DNA of 64,000 bases from an uncultured Acidobacteriota bacterium (GTDB taxonomy: Bacteria > Acidobacteriota > Polarisedimenticolia > Polarisedimenticolales > JAIQFR01), in NCBI GenBank assembly GCA_937864465.1, contig CALMJU010000098.1, positions 25,400-89,399 of the forward strand, given 5' to 3'. The position numbers and the translations under genes were made by a program. Position 1 is the first letter of the stretch, and every line of letters starts with the position of its first letter. Shown piece after piece: positions 54,407 to 62,858 of this stretch. The notes beneath the pieces are model-generated. The model saw nothing but the letters and a program-made list of their open reading frames with translations, was not told the origin of the DNA and searched no databases.

Positions 54407-56310
54407 GATCCCCGGCGCGTCCTTTCTCCGCGCGGGGCCGCCCGCGGCTCGTCCTCCTCCGGCCCGGCCGGATCGGCAGCGCATTCCTGGAGTGGAGGCG
54501 GAGGAGCATCGGCTCGCTCCCCGGTCTCGGCGACGGGCCTCCCCCCTCGTGGGTCCCGCCCTGGAATCCCGCGGCGGCGGGGGAGCCGTACTGGCCGGAG
54601 ACGGGATGGGAGGTCCTCGCGTTCGGGCGCACGTGGCCGCTCCCCCGCAGCGGCGACGGCTCGCCGGAATGGGCGCGAGATCCGATCCACGGCGTCCCGT
54701 GGCCGGCCGGGCGGGCCTCGGGCCGGATCGACTTCCGCGGGCCCTCGAGACCCGGGGACCCGAAGTGCGTCTGGGAGCCGTCCCGCTTCGGCCACCTCTT
54801 CGACCTCGCCCGGAGGCCCGCGGGCGCGGGGGAAGCCGCGCGCCACGTCTCGAGCTGGATCGAGCAGAATCGCTGGCTCCTCGGGCCCCACTGGGACAAC
54901 GGGCTCGAGGCTTCCCTCCGGGCCGTCGCGTGGGCGTGGGCGGACGGCGTCCTGGCCCCCGGAGGAGACGCCGCCTGGACCGCGGTGCGAGCCCCGCTGC
55001 GGGCGGCGCTGTGGCATCACGCGGCGTTCGTCGAGAGCCGTCTCGACCGCGGCGCGCTCAATCACCTCGTCGGCGACGGCGCGGGTCTCGCGGTGATCGG
55101 GGCGAGCTATCCCGATCTTCCCGGCGCCGCGCGCTTCCGGGACGCCGGGATCGAGATCCTGCGGGGGGAGATCGGGAGGCAGATCCTCCCCGACGGGTCC
55201 CACGTCGAGCGGGCCCCCGCGTACGCGAGGCTCGTCGCCGATCTCTATCTCGTGGCGGGGCTCGCGCTCCGGCCCGGCGCGCCCGGCGCTGCGGCGGATT
55301 TCGTTCGTGCGGCCGAGCGGCTGCTGGAGTGCTTGCTCCTCCAGACGGCGCCCGCCTCGGACCTGCCCGGCTACGGCGACGACGACGGCGCCACGGTCCT
55401 CTGGACCTCGCGGGCGGAGCACCGTCTCGGCGTCTCCCTCGGTCTCGCGGCGGCCATGACCGGGCGCACGGATTTCAAGGGGGGCGCGCTCGCATCGGGC
55501 GCCCTCCCGCGGGCCCGCGACGTGCTCCGGGCGGTCGCGGGAGGCGAGGATCTCGCAAGGCTCGACGCTCTCGAGGCCGGGGACCCGCCCGCGGCGGGGA
55601 CGGTCTCCCTCGCGGACGGCGGGGTCGTGGTCCATCGCGCGGCCGGACGCCACTGCGCCGACTGGCTGCTCTTCCGCTGCGGCCCGTCTGGGACCGGAAA
55701 GGGAGCCCACGCGCACATGGACCAGCTCCAGGTGCTGTGGTCCCCCGCGGCGGGGGTCCGGCTGGTCGATCCCGGGACGCCGACCTACGGGGGGGACGAC
55801 GCGGCGCGCTACGAGAGCACCGCGACCCCCGCCCACAACACGGTGTCCGTGGATGGCGCGTCCCAGGCCGAGCGCAGGGGCCGCTTCGAGTGGTCCGATC
55901 TCCCCCGCGGGGAGATCCTCGAGATGCTGGGAGACGCTTCTTCTCTTCGCGTCGCGGGGCGCGTGCGCTACCGGACGGCCGGGCGTCCGGTCGAGCACCG
56001 GAGGACGGTCGAGAGGAGCGGCGGCAGGCTTCGCATCCTCGACGAGGTGACGAGCCCGGGCGCCCTCCGGGCGACCGCGACGCTGCTGTTCCAAGGCGAG
56101 ATGAGGTGGGACGCCGCCGGACGCACGCTCCGCTCGAGAGAGGGCCCAAGCGTGGCGCTCGCGTGGCAAGGATGGACGGACTTCTCGATCGGACCCGCTT
56201 CCTTCCACCCCGTGTACGGGGAGGCGCGGCGGGCGACGCGCGTCGTGCTCGGCGCCCTCCTCAGGGACCCGCTGTCCGCCTCGATCGAGCTGGAGATGTG
56301 CGGTGCCTGA
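54403..56310 (+). CDS. heparinase II/III-like polysaccharide lyase or modifying protein
   Basis: A 635-residue protein: an alpha/alpha-toroid first half (helices such as NGLEASLRAVAWAWADGVLA, FRDAGIEILRGEIGRQILPDGSHVERAPAYA) and a beta-sandwich second half with GAHAHMDQLQVLW and PAHNTVSVDGASQAE, both typical of heparinase II/III-like families. The His of HAHMD and Tyr of PAYA fit the expected active-site positions. No signal peptide is seen, so it may act in the cytosol or be anchored to other members. It overlaps DUF362 and the GT4 gene. In operons of this kind the enzyme trims or modifies the nascent glycan. Confidence 0.82.
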   Translation: MRSPARPFSARGRPRLVLLRPGRIGSAFLEWRRRSIGSLPGLGDGPPPSWVPPWNPAAAGEPYWPETGWEVLAFGRTWPLPRSGDGSPEWARDPIHGVPWPAGRASGRIDFRGPSRPGDPKCVWEPSRFGHLFDLARRPAGAGEAARHVSSWIEQNRWLLGPHWDNGLEASLRAVAWAWADGVLAPGGDAAWTAVRAPLRAALWHHAAFVESRLDRGALNHLVGDGAGLAVIGASYPDLPGAARFRDAGIEILRGEIGRQILPDGSHVERAPAYARLVADLYLVAGLALRPGAPGAAADFVRAAERLLECLLLQTAPASDLPGYGDDDGATVLWTSRAEHRLGVSLGLAAAMTGRTDFKGGALASGALPRARDVLRAVAGGEDLARLDALEAGDPPAAGTVSLADGGVVVHRAAGRHCADWLLFRCGPSGTGKGAHAHMDQLQVLWSPAAGVRLVDPGTPTYGGDDAARYESTATPAHNTVSVDGASQAERRGRFEWSDLPRGEILEMLGDASSLRVAGRVRYRTAGRPVEHRRTVERSGGRLRILDEVTSPGALRATATLLFQGEMRWDAAGRTLRSREGPSVALAWQGWTDFSIGPASFHPVYGEARRATRVVLGALLRDPLSASIELEMCGA

Positions 56311-57541
56311 TCCCACGGTCTCCGTGCTGCACTACGTCAGCCACTCTCTCCCCGAGGAGCAAGGCTACGTCGTGCGAACCGACGCGATCGCGAGGGCCCT
56401 CGCCGATCGCGGCCATCGCGTGCTCGTCGCAAGCGCGCGCCGGGAGCCGGAGGGCCGGGCCGCGGCCGGGGCGGTCGCACGCCTCTCCATGCCGGAGGAG
56501 TCCTCGCTCTCGCGGCTCCTCCGGAGGGCCGCCGGGCGAGGCGTCCGGGGGGCCGAGCGCCTCCGGCGCGCGCTCGCGATGGCCCGCTACCGCGACCGCA
56601 TCCGGGCGTCCTGGGGCCGGCCGCAGGTGGTCCACGTCCACACGCCTCCCGCCCTCGTGGAGGAGGCGAGGCTTCTCGGGCGATGGTTCGGGGCCCCTCT
56701 CGTCTACGAGGTCCGCGGGCTGTGGGAGCTGTCCGCCGCCTCCGAGGAGGGATCCCCCGCCGATCCGGCGGAGGCGGCCCTCGCCGACGCCCGCGCCTCC
56801 CGTCACGCCCGGCGCGTCGTCGCCATCTGCCGGGGGATCGAGGCCGCGCTCGTCTCGGCGGGCGTGCCCCGGGAGAAGCTCGCCATCGTTCCGAACGGGG
56901 TGGACACGAGCCGCCACCGGCCGCGCCCGCGAGACGCTTCGCTCGCCGCCGAGCTCGGGGTCTCCTGCGGTCCCGTCTTCGGCTGCGCGACGCACGTGCG
57001 AAGGCTCGAAGGGCTCGACGTGATCGCGGACGCGTGGCCTCGCGTCGTCGAGGCGCTTCCCGGGGCGACGTTCCTGCTCCTCGGCGACGGCCCGCATCGC
57101 GAGGCTCTCTCCCGGAGGATCGGGGATCTCGGCCTCGGTGCGTCCTTCCGCCTGCTGGGCTGCGTCCCCCGGTCCGACGTTCCGCGCTTCTACTCGATCC
57201 TCGACGCCTTCGTCGTTCCGAGGCTCCCCGAGCCGGTCTGCGAGACGGTCACGCCGCTCAAGCCGCTCGAGGCAATGGCCTCCGGCGTGCCCGTCGTCGC
57301 GAGCGACGTCGGGGGACTTCGCGAGACGATCGCGGACGGCGAGACGGGGATCCTGTTCCGCGCCGGCGACCCCGCCGCCGCCGCCGAGGCCTGCGTCCGG
57401 ATCGGCCGCGACGCCGGGCTCCGCGAGCGCTTGTCCGGCCGCGCGCGCACCTTCGTGGAGGAGAGCCGCGAGTGGGGGCAGGTCACCCGCGCCTACGACT
57501 CGATCTACGCCGACTGCCTCGGCGGGAGCCGGTCACGATGA
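56303..57541 (+). CDS. family 4-type glycosyltransferase
   Basis: A 412-residue GT-B retaining transferase. The N-terminal domain has YVVRTDAIARALADRGHRV, HVHTPPALVEEARLLG, and VYEVRGLWE; the C-terminal nucleotide-sugar domain has PNGVDTSRHRP, LLGDGPHREAL and PVCETVTPLKPLEAMASG with the catalytic Glu pair (E-x7-E), then GGLRETI. It would add a sugar to a membrane-linked oligosaccharide. GTG start overlaps the heparinase-like gene by 8 nt; the stop overlaps the flippase start (ATGA). Confidence 0.87.
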   Translation: MPDPTVSVLHYVSHSLPEEQGYVVRTDAIARALADRGHRVLVASARREPEGRAAAGAVARLSMPEESSLSRLLRRAAGRGVRGAERLRRALAMARYRDRIRASWGRPQVVHVHTPPALVEEARLLGRWFGAPLVYEVRGLWELSAASEEGSPADPAEAALADARASRHARRVVAICRGIEAALVSAGVPREKLAIVPNGVDTSRHRPRPRDASLAAELGVSCGPVFGCATHVRRLEGLDVIADAWPRVVEALPGATFLLLGDGPHREALSRRIGDLGLGASFRLLGCVPRSDVPRFYSILDAFVVPRLPEPVCETVTPLKPLEAMASGVPVVASDVGGLRETIADGETGILFRAGDPAAAAEACVRIGRDAGLRERLSGRARTFVEESREWGQVTRAYDSIYADCLGGSRSR

Positions 57542-59022
57542 GCGGGGCGCCTCCCCCCGCCCCAGGCACGCTGACCCGGCGCGTCTTCGCCGGGGGCGCC
57601 TGGGGCCTCGTGGGAACGCTGGGCCAGGCGGGAGCGGGGGTCGCGGCGGCCCTGGTGACGGCGCGGCTCCTCTCCCCCGAGGACTTCGCGGTCGCCGCCA
57701 TCGCCGGCGTCCTCGCCGACCTCGCGGGCCGGCTCGGGCACGTAGGACTCGTCGAGTCGCTGATCAAGGAGCGGGAGGAGATCGAGACGCTCGCCCAGAG
57801 CGCCTTCGTCGCGCTCGCCGGCCTCGGCGCGCTCCTGGCCTCGGCCCTCGTCGCGGCGATTCCCCTGCTGACGCGCTTCTACGACGAGCCGCGCCTCGCG
57901 GGCGCCGTCCTCGTCGTCGCGCTCTCGCTCTTCCTGGGCCTCGCGAACGGGGTCCCGCGCGCCCTGCTGCAGCGCTCGCTGCGCCTCAAGGAGATCAACG
58001 TCCTCCAGACCGCCCAGCGCTTCGTCGCGGCCGCGTTCGCGATCGCCCTCGCGCTCTCGGGGGCCGGGTTCTGGGCGCTCGTCCTCCCGGGGACGCTGGC
58101 CCAGCTCCTCGCCACCCCGGTGCTCTTCCGCCTCGCGAGGTTCCGGCCGCGTCTCCGCTTCGCGTGGGAGCGCGTCCGGCGAACGCTGCCTTTCGGAGCC
58201 GGCGTCTTCGGCTCGCGCCTCCTGAGCTTTCTCGGCGACGACCTCGACTACGTCGTCCTGGGGCGCTACCTCCCGCGCGACGTGTTCGGCCAGTACTACT
58301 TCGCGTTCACGCGCGCCCGGGTCCCCTACGCGTTCCTCGGAGCGGCGGCGCAGGACCCCCTGTTCGCCGCGTTCTCGGAGGTCGGCGCCGACAGGCCGCG
58401 CCTCGTACGGGCCGTCTCCCGCGTCGCCTCGGTCCACTTCGCGATCTTCGGGCCGCTCTTCTTCTTCCTGTTCCTCCTCGCCGACCCGCTGATCCCGTTC
58501 CTGTTCGGCCCCCAGTGGTCCCCGTCGGTCCCGCTCTGCCGCGCGTTCGCGCTCATGAACCTCCTGCCGGCGGCGGGCGGGTTCACCGGAAGCGTCCTGT
58601 TCGCGCTCGGGCGCTCCTGGCTGATGTTCGGGCTCAACGTCCTCCGGGTGGCCGCGGTGGCGGCCGTCCTCGCCTGGGGCGTGACCTCGGGCCGGTCCGC
58701 CTTCGAGATCGGCGTCGCGCTCGCGGCGGTCACGGCCCTCGTCCTCTCGGTCCACCTCGTGTGGCTCTTCCGGATCCTCGGGGCGGGCGTGGGCGATGCC
58801 CGGCGGATGTACGGGCCGACGCTCCTCGCGGCGGGGATCGCCACGGCCGCCTTCGCGGCTCTCCGCCTCCTCGGCTGGAGCCCCTCCTCCCTGCCGGCGC
58901 CTGCGTACCTCCTGGGCGCGGGAGCCGTCCTCGGGCTCGCGTACCTCGTCGCGGCGCGGTTTCTCAACCGGCCGGTCGCCGACGAGGTGCTCCCGTGGCT
59001 CAAGGAAAGGATCGGTCGGTGA
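57538..59022 (+). CDS. polysaccharide flippase (Wzx/MVF-type)
   Basis: A 494-residue polytopic membrane protein with about 12-14 hydrophobic helices. The N-terminal block FAGGAWGLVGTLGQAG and LLSPEDFAVAAIAGVLADLAGRLG, plus LGDDLDYVVLGRYLPRDVFGQYYFAFTRARVPYAF, are typical of Wzx-family lipid-linked oligosaccharide flippases. It would move undecaprenyl-PP-glycan to the periplasm for polymerisation; a Wzy polymerase is not visible in the window. Starts with ATG overlapping the GT4 stop by 4 nt, ends with the GT2 start inside its TGA (GTGA). Confidence 0.87.
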   Translation: MSGAPPPAPGTLTRRVFAGGAWGLVGTLGQAGAGVAAALVTARLLSPEDFAVAAIAGVLADLAGRLGHVGLVESLIKEREEIETLAQSAFVALAGLGALLASALVAAIPLLTRFYDEPRLAGAVLVVALSLFLGLANGVPRALLQRSLRLKEINVLQTAQRFVAAAFAIALALSGAGFWALVLPGTLAQLLATPVLFRLARFRPRLRFAWERVRRTLPFGAGVFGSRLLSFLGDDLDYVVLGRYLPRDVFGQYYFAFTRARVPYAFLGAAAQDPLFAAFSEVGADRPRLVRAVSRVASVHFAIFGPLFFFLFLLADPLIPFLFGPQWSPSVPLCRAFALMNLLPAAGGFTGSVLFALGRSWLMFGLNVLRVAAVAAVLAWGVTSGRSAFEIGVALAAVTALVLSVHLVWLFRILGAGVGDARRMYGPTLLAAGIATAAFAALRLLGWSPSSLPAPAYLLGAGAVLGLAYLVAARFLNRPVADEVLPWLKERIGR

Positions 59023-59993
59023 GCCGGCCGCGGATCAGCGTCCTCATTCCCGCCTGGAACTCCCGGGCGACGCTCGACGAGGCCCTCGAGAGCCTCGCCC
59101 GCCAGTCGTTCCGCGACTGGGAGGCGGTCCTGGCCGACGACGGCTCGACCGATGGAACGCTCGAGCTGGCGCGGGAGTGGGAGCGACGCGACTCGCGCGT
59201 GCGCGCCGTCACGCACGAGGGCGGCGAGCACCGCGGGACCCCGGCGACGCGCAACCGAACGGTCCGGGAGGCCGGAGGTCAGATCGCGGTGTTCCTCGAC
59301 TCCGACGACGTCCTCGAGCCGGGCGCCCTGGAGCGCTACCGCGGCGCCTTCTCCCGCTTCCCCGAGGCCGGCGCCGTGTACGGGAGGGCCGAGGTCCCGG
59401 GCGCGGAAGGGGCGATCTCGACGGTCGGGCGAGGGATTCCGCTCCGGCCCGTCCGCGCCTTCGCGCAGCTCGCCCGCTTCAACGTCCTCGTCACCTCGGC
59501 GACGGCCGTGCGGCTCGAGGCGCTCGGAGCCGACCCGTTCCCGGGAGACATGCCGCTGAGCCAGGACTGGGCCGCGTGGCTCGGCGTGGCGCGACGGCGG
59601 CCCTTCGTCTTTCTGCCCGAGGTCCTGGCCCGCTACCGCGTCCACGAGGGAAGCGCGACGGTGAGGATGGAGCGCGGCGGCAAGCAGGTCGAGTACGAGG
59701 TCGCGCAGGCGCGCCATCTGCGCTCGCTCTTCGGGCGGCTGGACACGGGCGAGCGCCGCGCGGCCGACGATGGGCTCGAGTATCGGGCGACGCTCGCCTT
59801 CCTCCAGGCGCTCTCGGCGCTCGGCCGCGGGGAGCCCCGGCTCGCCGCGAGGTGGGCGCGGGCCGCGGCCTCGATGCCGAGCTCGCCTGCCGGGGTGGCG
59901 CGAGCCCTCGCGAGGACGGTCCCGGAACGGCTCCGGATCCGGGCGGGAGAAGATCCGCCTCTCAGCCTGGAGCCGACCGGCGAGACGCCCTGA
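59019..59993 (+). CDS. family 2-type glycosyltransferase
   Basis: A 324-residue GT-A inverting transferase: SVLIPAWNSRATLDEALES, the nucleotide site VLADDGSTDGT, the DxD motif VFLDSDDV (about 91-98) and an acceptor-side SQDWAAWLGVARR with acidic residue. The C-terminal 80 residues form a helical domain without membrane anchors. GTG start inside the flippase stop. It closes the six-gene coupled run that began at 51555. Sugar donors are not known. Confidence 0.87.
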   Translation: MSRPRISVLIPAWNSRATLDEALESLARQSFRDWEAVLADDGSTDGTLELAREWERRDSRVRAVTHEGGEHRGTPATRNRTVREAGGQIAVFLDSDDVLEPGALERYRGAFSRFPEAGAVYGRAEVPGAEGAISTVGRGIPLRPVRAFAQLARFNVLVTSATAVRLEALGADPFPGDMPLSQDWAAWLGVARRRPFVFLPEVLARYRVHEGSATVRMERGGKQVEYEVAQARHLRSLFGRLDTGERRAADDGLEYRATLAFLQALSALGRGEPRLAARWARAAASMPSSPAGVARALARTVPERLRIRAGEDPPLSLEPTGETP

Positions 59994-60000
59994 GCCGTCT

Positions 60001-60020
60001 CCCCGCGCGAGGAAGCGGGG
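60001..60020. terminator. hairpin between the convergent GT2 and beta-propeller genes
   Basis: CCCCGC, an 8-nt loop, GCGGGG. It starts 8 nt after the GT2 stop and lies 24 nt beyond the end of the minus-strand gene, so it could serve both directions. No U-run. Confidence 0.45.
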
Positions 60021-60043
60021 CCTTCCGGGTCACGAGGAGGAGA

Positions 60044-60946
60044 TCACCTGCCCGCCTGCCCCGCCGTCGCCTCGTAGCGGATCTTCCCGCGCGCGAAGAT
60101 CTCCCGCTCGATCGCGGAGTCGAACCCCTCGTAGCGGAGCGCGCCGAAGCGCTCGCCGGCCCCCTCGATCGTCCAGGCGATCTCGCCCGGAGCATCGATC
60201 CACTCGACCCAGAGCCGGCCTCCCTCCGCGTGGATCTCCGGCCGGACGGGGCCCTCGTTCGAGGTCGTCGCGACGGTCTCGGCCACGAAGCCTCCCGGGG
60301 TGAGGCGCGCCACGACGATCCTCTTCGGCGCGCTTCCGAAGCCGAAGTCGTCGACCTCGTAGACGGCGTGCAGGATCCCGCCGTGGAACACCGCGCGCGC
60401 GCCGGCGGCCGGTTCCTTCGGCCCCGAAACCGCGACCGGATCGCTCCACGAGGACAGGTCGGGCGGCGCCTGCCGGTGGTAGACGCGGGGGGGCTCACCC
60501 GCCACCGAGTAGAGAACGTGCACGGTCCCGTCGGGGGCGACCGCGAGGGCGGGGTCGCGCTCGTCGGCCGAGGTGCCGGCGACCACGACGGGCTCGCTCC
60601 ACGAGCCCGCCTCGAAGCGGCTCAGGACCACGTCGTAACCGTTGCCCGCCGCCCGGGGCCACGCGACCAGCGTGCGTCCCGAATCCTGCCGCTGCACGGC
60701 GATCGACAGCAGATCCCCGCCGGAATCGTAGAGGACCTCGCGGCGGCCGTCCTGCAGCGTCGTCCTGACCCACGGGACCGGATCGGGATCCTCGGGAGGC
60801 CAGGCGAGATAGACGGCCTCGAGCGCGTTGCTCTCCGTGCTCTCCGTCGGCAAGTTCGTCGTGGGCTGGGGTTGCGCGAGCGCCGGAAGAGCGAGCGCCA
60901 GACCGATCGCCAGCGTCGCCGCGAGCTTCGTGATGCGGGGGCTCAT
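60044..60946 (-). CDS. secreted beta-propeller/sialidase-like protein
   Basis: A 300-residue protein with a clear signal peptide (MSPRITKLAATLAIG..., cleavage ALA-Q near residue 24). The mature part has repeated strand units with Asp/Gly turns: SGRTLVAWPRAAGNGYDVVLSRFEAGSWSEP, DPALAVAPDGTVHVLYSVAG and RPEIHAEGGRLWVEWIDA, resembling BNR or sialidase-like blades. The catalytic Arg triad of sialidases is not evident. It starts inside the stop of the HTH-TPR regulator (4-nt overlap), so the two are expressed together. Function unknown. Confidence 0.65.
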   Translation of the reverse strand: MSPRITKLAATLAIGLALALPALAQPQPTTNLPTESTESNALEAVYLAWPPEDPDPVPWVRTTLQDGRREVLYDSGGDLLSIAVQRQDSGRTLVAWPRAAGNGYDVVLSRFEAGSWSEPVVVAGTSADERDPALAVAPDGTVHVLYSVAGEPPRVYHRQAPPDLSSWSDPVAVSGPKEPAAGARAVFHGGILHAVYEVDDFGFGSAPKRIVVARLTPGGFVAETVATTSNEGPVRPEIHAEGGRLWVEWIDAPGEIAWTIEGAGERFGALRYEGFDSAIEREIFARGKIRYEATAGQAGR

Positions 60947-62175
60947 GCTTCACCTCCCGACGAGAACGCGCGAAAAGCTTCTACTTCCGGCATCTGCTCC
61001 TCGATGCGGCCGACGTACGCGCGCAGCGTCCTCTCGTTCGCCCGGACCGCCGCCTCGTCGCGCCTCGCCCGCGCGATCTTCCACAGGTAATAGCAGTTGC
61101 GGAACACGATGGAAAGGTACTCCCTCGGCCGCGCGACCGTGTTCGATCGGAGCGCGTACGCTTCCGCCGCGGCCTGGTCGCCCGCCTCGAACGCGGCCGC
61201 CGCCAGCGCGCTGAGCGCGGAGGAGCGCAGCTTGTCGTAGCCCGCCGCCTCCGCCTCGGCGAGCGCCTGTTCGAGCGCGCGCGACGCCTCCTCCCTCTCG
61301 CCGGAGGCGGCCAGCGCCGACCCGATGTTGATCCGGATCCGGCAGGCCTCGAACGGATGCGGGATCGCCTCGTAGAGCCCGAGGGCGCGCCGGTATGCCG
61401 AGAGCGCCTCCTCCGTGCGCCCGGACGCGGTCAGGACGTTGCCGCGGATCGCCTCGAGGTCGGCCGCCGTCTTCGGGGGGGCTTCGGACTTCTCGAGATC
61501 GCGGAACGCCTGTTCGAGAGCCATGATCGCGACGGTGTAGCGCCCGAGGCGGTAGCACGAGATCACGAACGCCTCGAGCGTCATCAGCCGCCGCGAAGGA
61601 GCGACCCCCGGCTGGCCCAGGAGCTCCTCGGCCTCAGCCTTGGCGCACTCGTACCGTCCGAGGTGCAGCAGGCAGTCCACGTACCAGAGACGGAGATCGA
61701 CCAGCGTCTCGGCCTCGCCGGGCTCCACCGCCCTCGCGCGGCGCTCGTCGAGCACGGCGGACAGCAGCGCGAGCGCCTCCGCATGGCGGCCCGAGGTGAC
61801 CAGCTTCCGCGCGTCCTCGAGCGCCTCAAGCGGCGTCCTCACCCGCAGATCGAGGGGGGTCATCTCGCGCTGCAGCGCCAGGTCGAACCGCTCCGCCATG
61901 GACGCGATCGGAACCCCGTAGATTCGGCTCAGCGCGAACAGACGCGTGAACGTCGGGTACGCGAGCCCGTTCTCGATGCGGGACAGGTGCGACTTGGTGA
62001 CGCGTTCGGGGAACCCCTGCGACATCTCCTCGACCGCATCGAGCGAGAGGCGCCGACCCTCGCGAACGGCCCGGAGATACGCCCCGAACGTCTTGCTCCC
62101 GGGGATCTCTCCCTGTGGTTCCACATCCCCCCCCAACCGAGGCCCGTGGTCTCGACGTTCGTCGCGAGTGTCCAT
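60943..62175 (-). CDS. HTH_XRE regulator with C-terminal TPR domain
   Basis: A 410-residue protein. An XRE-type helix-turn-helix at about 29-85 (FGAYLRAVREGRRLSLDAVEEMS and TKSHLSRIENGLAYPTFTRLFALSRIYGV) is followed by about seven TPR-like helix pairs to the end (for example LRLWYVDCLLHLGRYECAKAEAEELLGQ and AIRGNVLTASGRTEEALSAYRRALGLYE). This layout resembles peptide-sensing RRNPP regulators (Rgg, PlcR, NprR). The ATG at 62175 follows GGGGGAGG. It is coupled to the secreted protein downstream, and an effector it senses could be linked to that product. Confidence 0.75.
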   Translation of the reverse strand: MDTRDERRDHGPRLGGDVEPQGEIPGSKTFGAYLRAVREGRRLSLDAVEEMSQGFPERVTKSHLSRIENGLAYPTFTRLFALSRIYGVPIASMAERFDLALQREMTPLDLRVRTPLEALEDARKLVTSGRHAEALALLSAVLDERRARAVEPGEAETLVDLRLWYVDCLLHLGRYECAKAEAEELLGQPGVAPSRRLMTLEAFVISCYRLGRYTVAIMALEQAFRDLEKSEAPPKTAADLEAIRGNVLTASGRTEEALSAYRRALGLYEAIPHPFEACRIRINIGSALAASGEREEASRALEQALAEAEAAGYDKLRSSALSALAAAAFEAGDQAAAEAYALRSNTVARPREYLSIVFRNCYYLWKIARARRDEAAVRANERTLRAYVGRIEEQMPEVEAFRAFSSGGEA

Positions 62176-62444
62176 CGGCCTCCCCCGCCGCCGCGGCTCC
62201 CTCTGCACTGGTCAACCCCTTTGCGAACGATGAAGGCCCGTTCTCCCGGGACCGCCAGTGAGATCAATACACTTCGAAAAGATGACAGGCGCTATGAAAA
62301 GGATAGAAGGGGGTTGCGTATGTGCAACCCAGGTAACACCCCAAATGCATCGGGACGATTTCCCCGGGAGATCGGGGCGAGAAGGGGTGCTTCCACAGGC
62401 CGCCCCTTGACATTCTGTATACTTTGAAGTATACAATCGGATCG
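62176..62444. promoter_or_regulatory. divergent intergenic region between the HTH-TPR and GntR genes
   Basis: 269 bp without a gene. The gntR-proximal end holds the promoter and operator at 62407-62435. The HTH-TPR side shows no clear -10/-35 for the minus strand. Base composition is richer in A and T around 62260-62340 than in coding DNA. Confidence 0.45.
62407..62435 (+). promoter_or_regulatory. consensus promoter overlapped by a perfect 20-bp palindrome (GntR operator)
   Basis: TTGACA (62407-62412), 17-nt spacer, TATACA (62430-62435). TGTATACTT-TG-AAGTATACA (62416-62435) is a perfect 9-2-9 palindrome covering the spacer and -10. YtrA-type GntR repressors bind such AT-rich palindromes, so autorepression is likely. 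Transcription would begin near 62442, 3 nt before the ATG. Confidence 0.75.
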
Positions 62445-62858
62445 ATGAGCGACCTGTCGATCCGGCTGGAATCGGGGCAAGGCGACACCGTGTACGAGCA
62501 GATCGCACGCCAGATCCGGTCCCGGATCGTGAGCGGCGACCTCCCCCCCGGCTTCCCACTCCCTCCGGTCCGGACCCTGGCGTCCGACCTCGGCGTCAAC
62601 TTGAACACCGTCGCCCGAGCGTACCGGCTCCTCGAGGACGAGGGATTCGTCCGGATCCGGGACCGCTCCGGCGCGGAGGTCGCGGCCCCTCGGGAGGAGA
62701 CGAGCGCGGACGCCGGGGAGCGTTTCCGCGAGGAGCTGCGGTCCGTCCTCGCGCGGATGCGACAGGCCGGCATGCGGCCCGAAGAGATCCGGAGGGCGGC
62801 CGAGGCGGAGATCGCGGCGCTCGCCGGGGCGCGCGGAAGGGAGGGGAGCCGGGGATGA
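62445..62858 (+). CDS. YtrA-subfamily GntR transcription repressor
   Basis: A 137-residue repressor with the winged-helix GntR domain (TVYEQIARQIRSRIVSGDLPPG near 17-38, then VRTLASDLGVNLNTVARAYRLLEDEGFV) and only a short C-terminal tail (helical, about 90-130), the mark of the YtrA subfamily. Members usually control adjacent transporter or membrane-protein genes and bind a palindrome in their promoter. ATG 62445 has no ribosome site and lies 9 nt from the -10 box, so a near-leaderless message is predicted; a TTG at 62424 falls inside the operator. Its TGA overlaps the next ATG by 4 nt. Confidence 0.9.
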   Translation: MSDLSIRLESGQGDTVYEQIARQIRSRIVSGDLPPGFPLPPVRTLASDLGVNLNTVARAYRLLEDEGFVRIRDRSGAEVAAPREETSADAGERFREELRSVLARMRQAGMRPEEIRRAAEAEIAALAGARGREGSRG

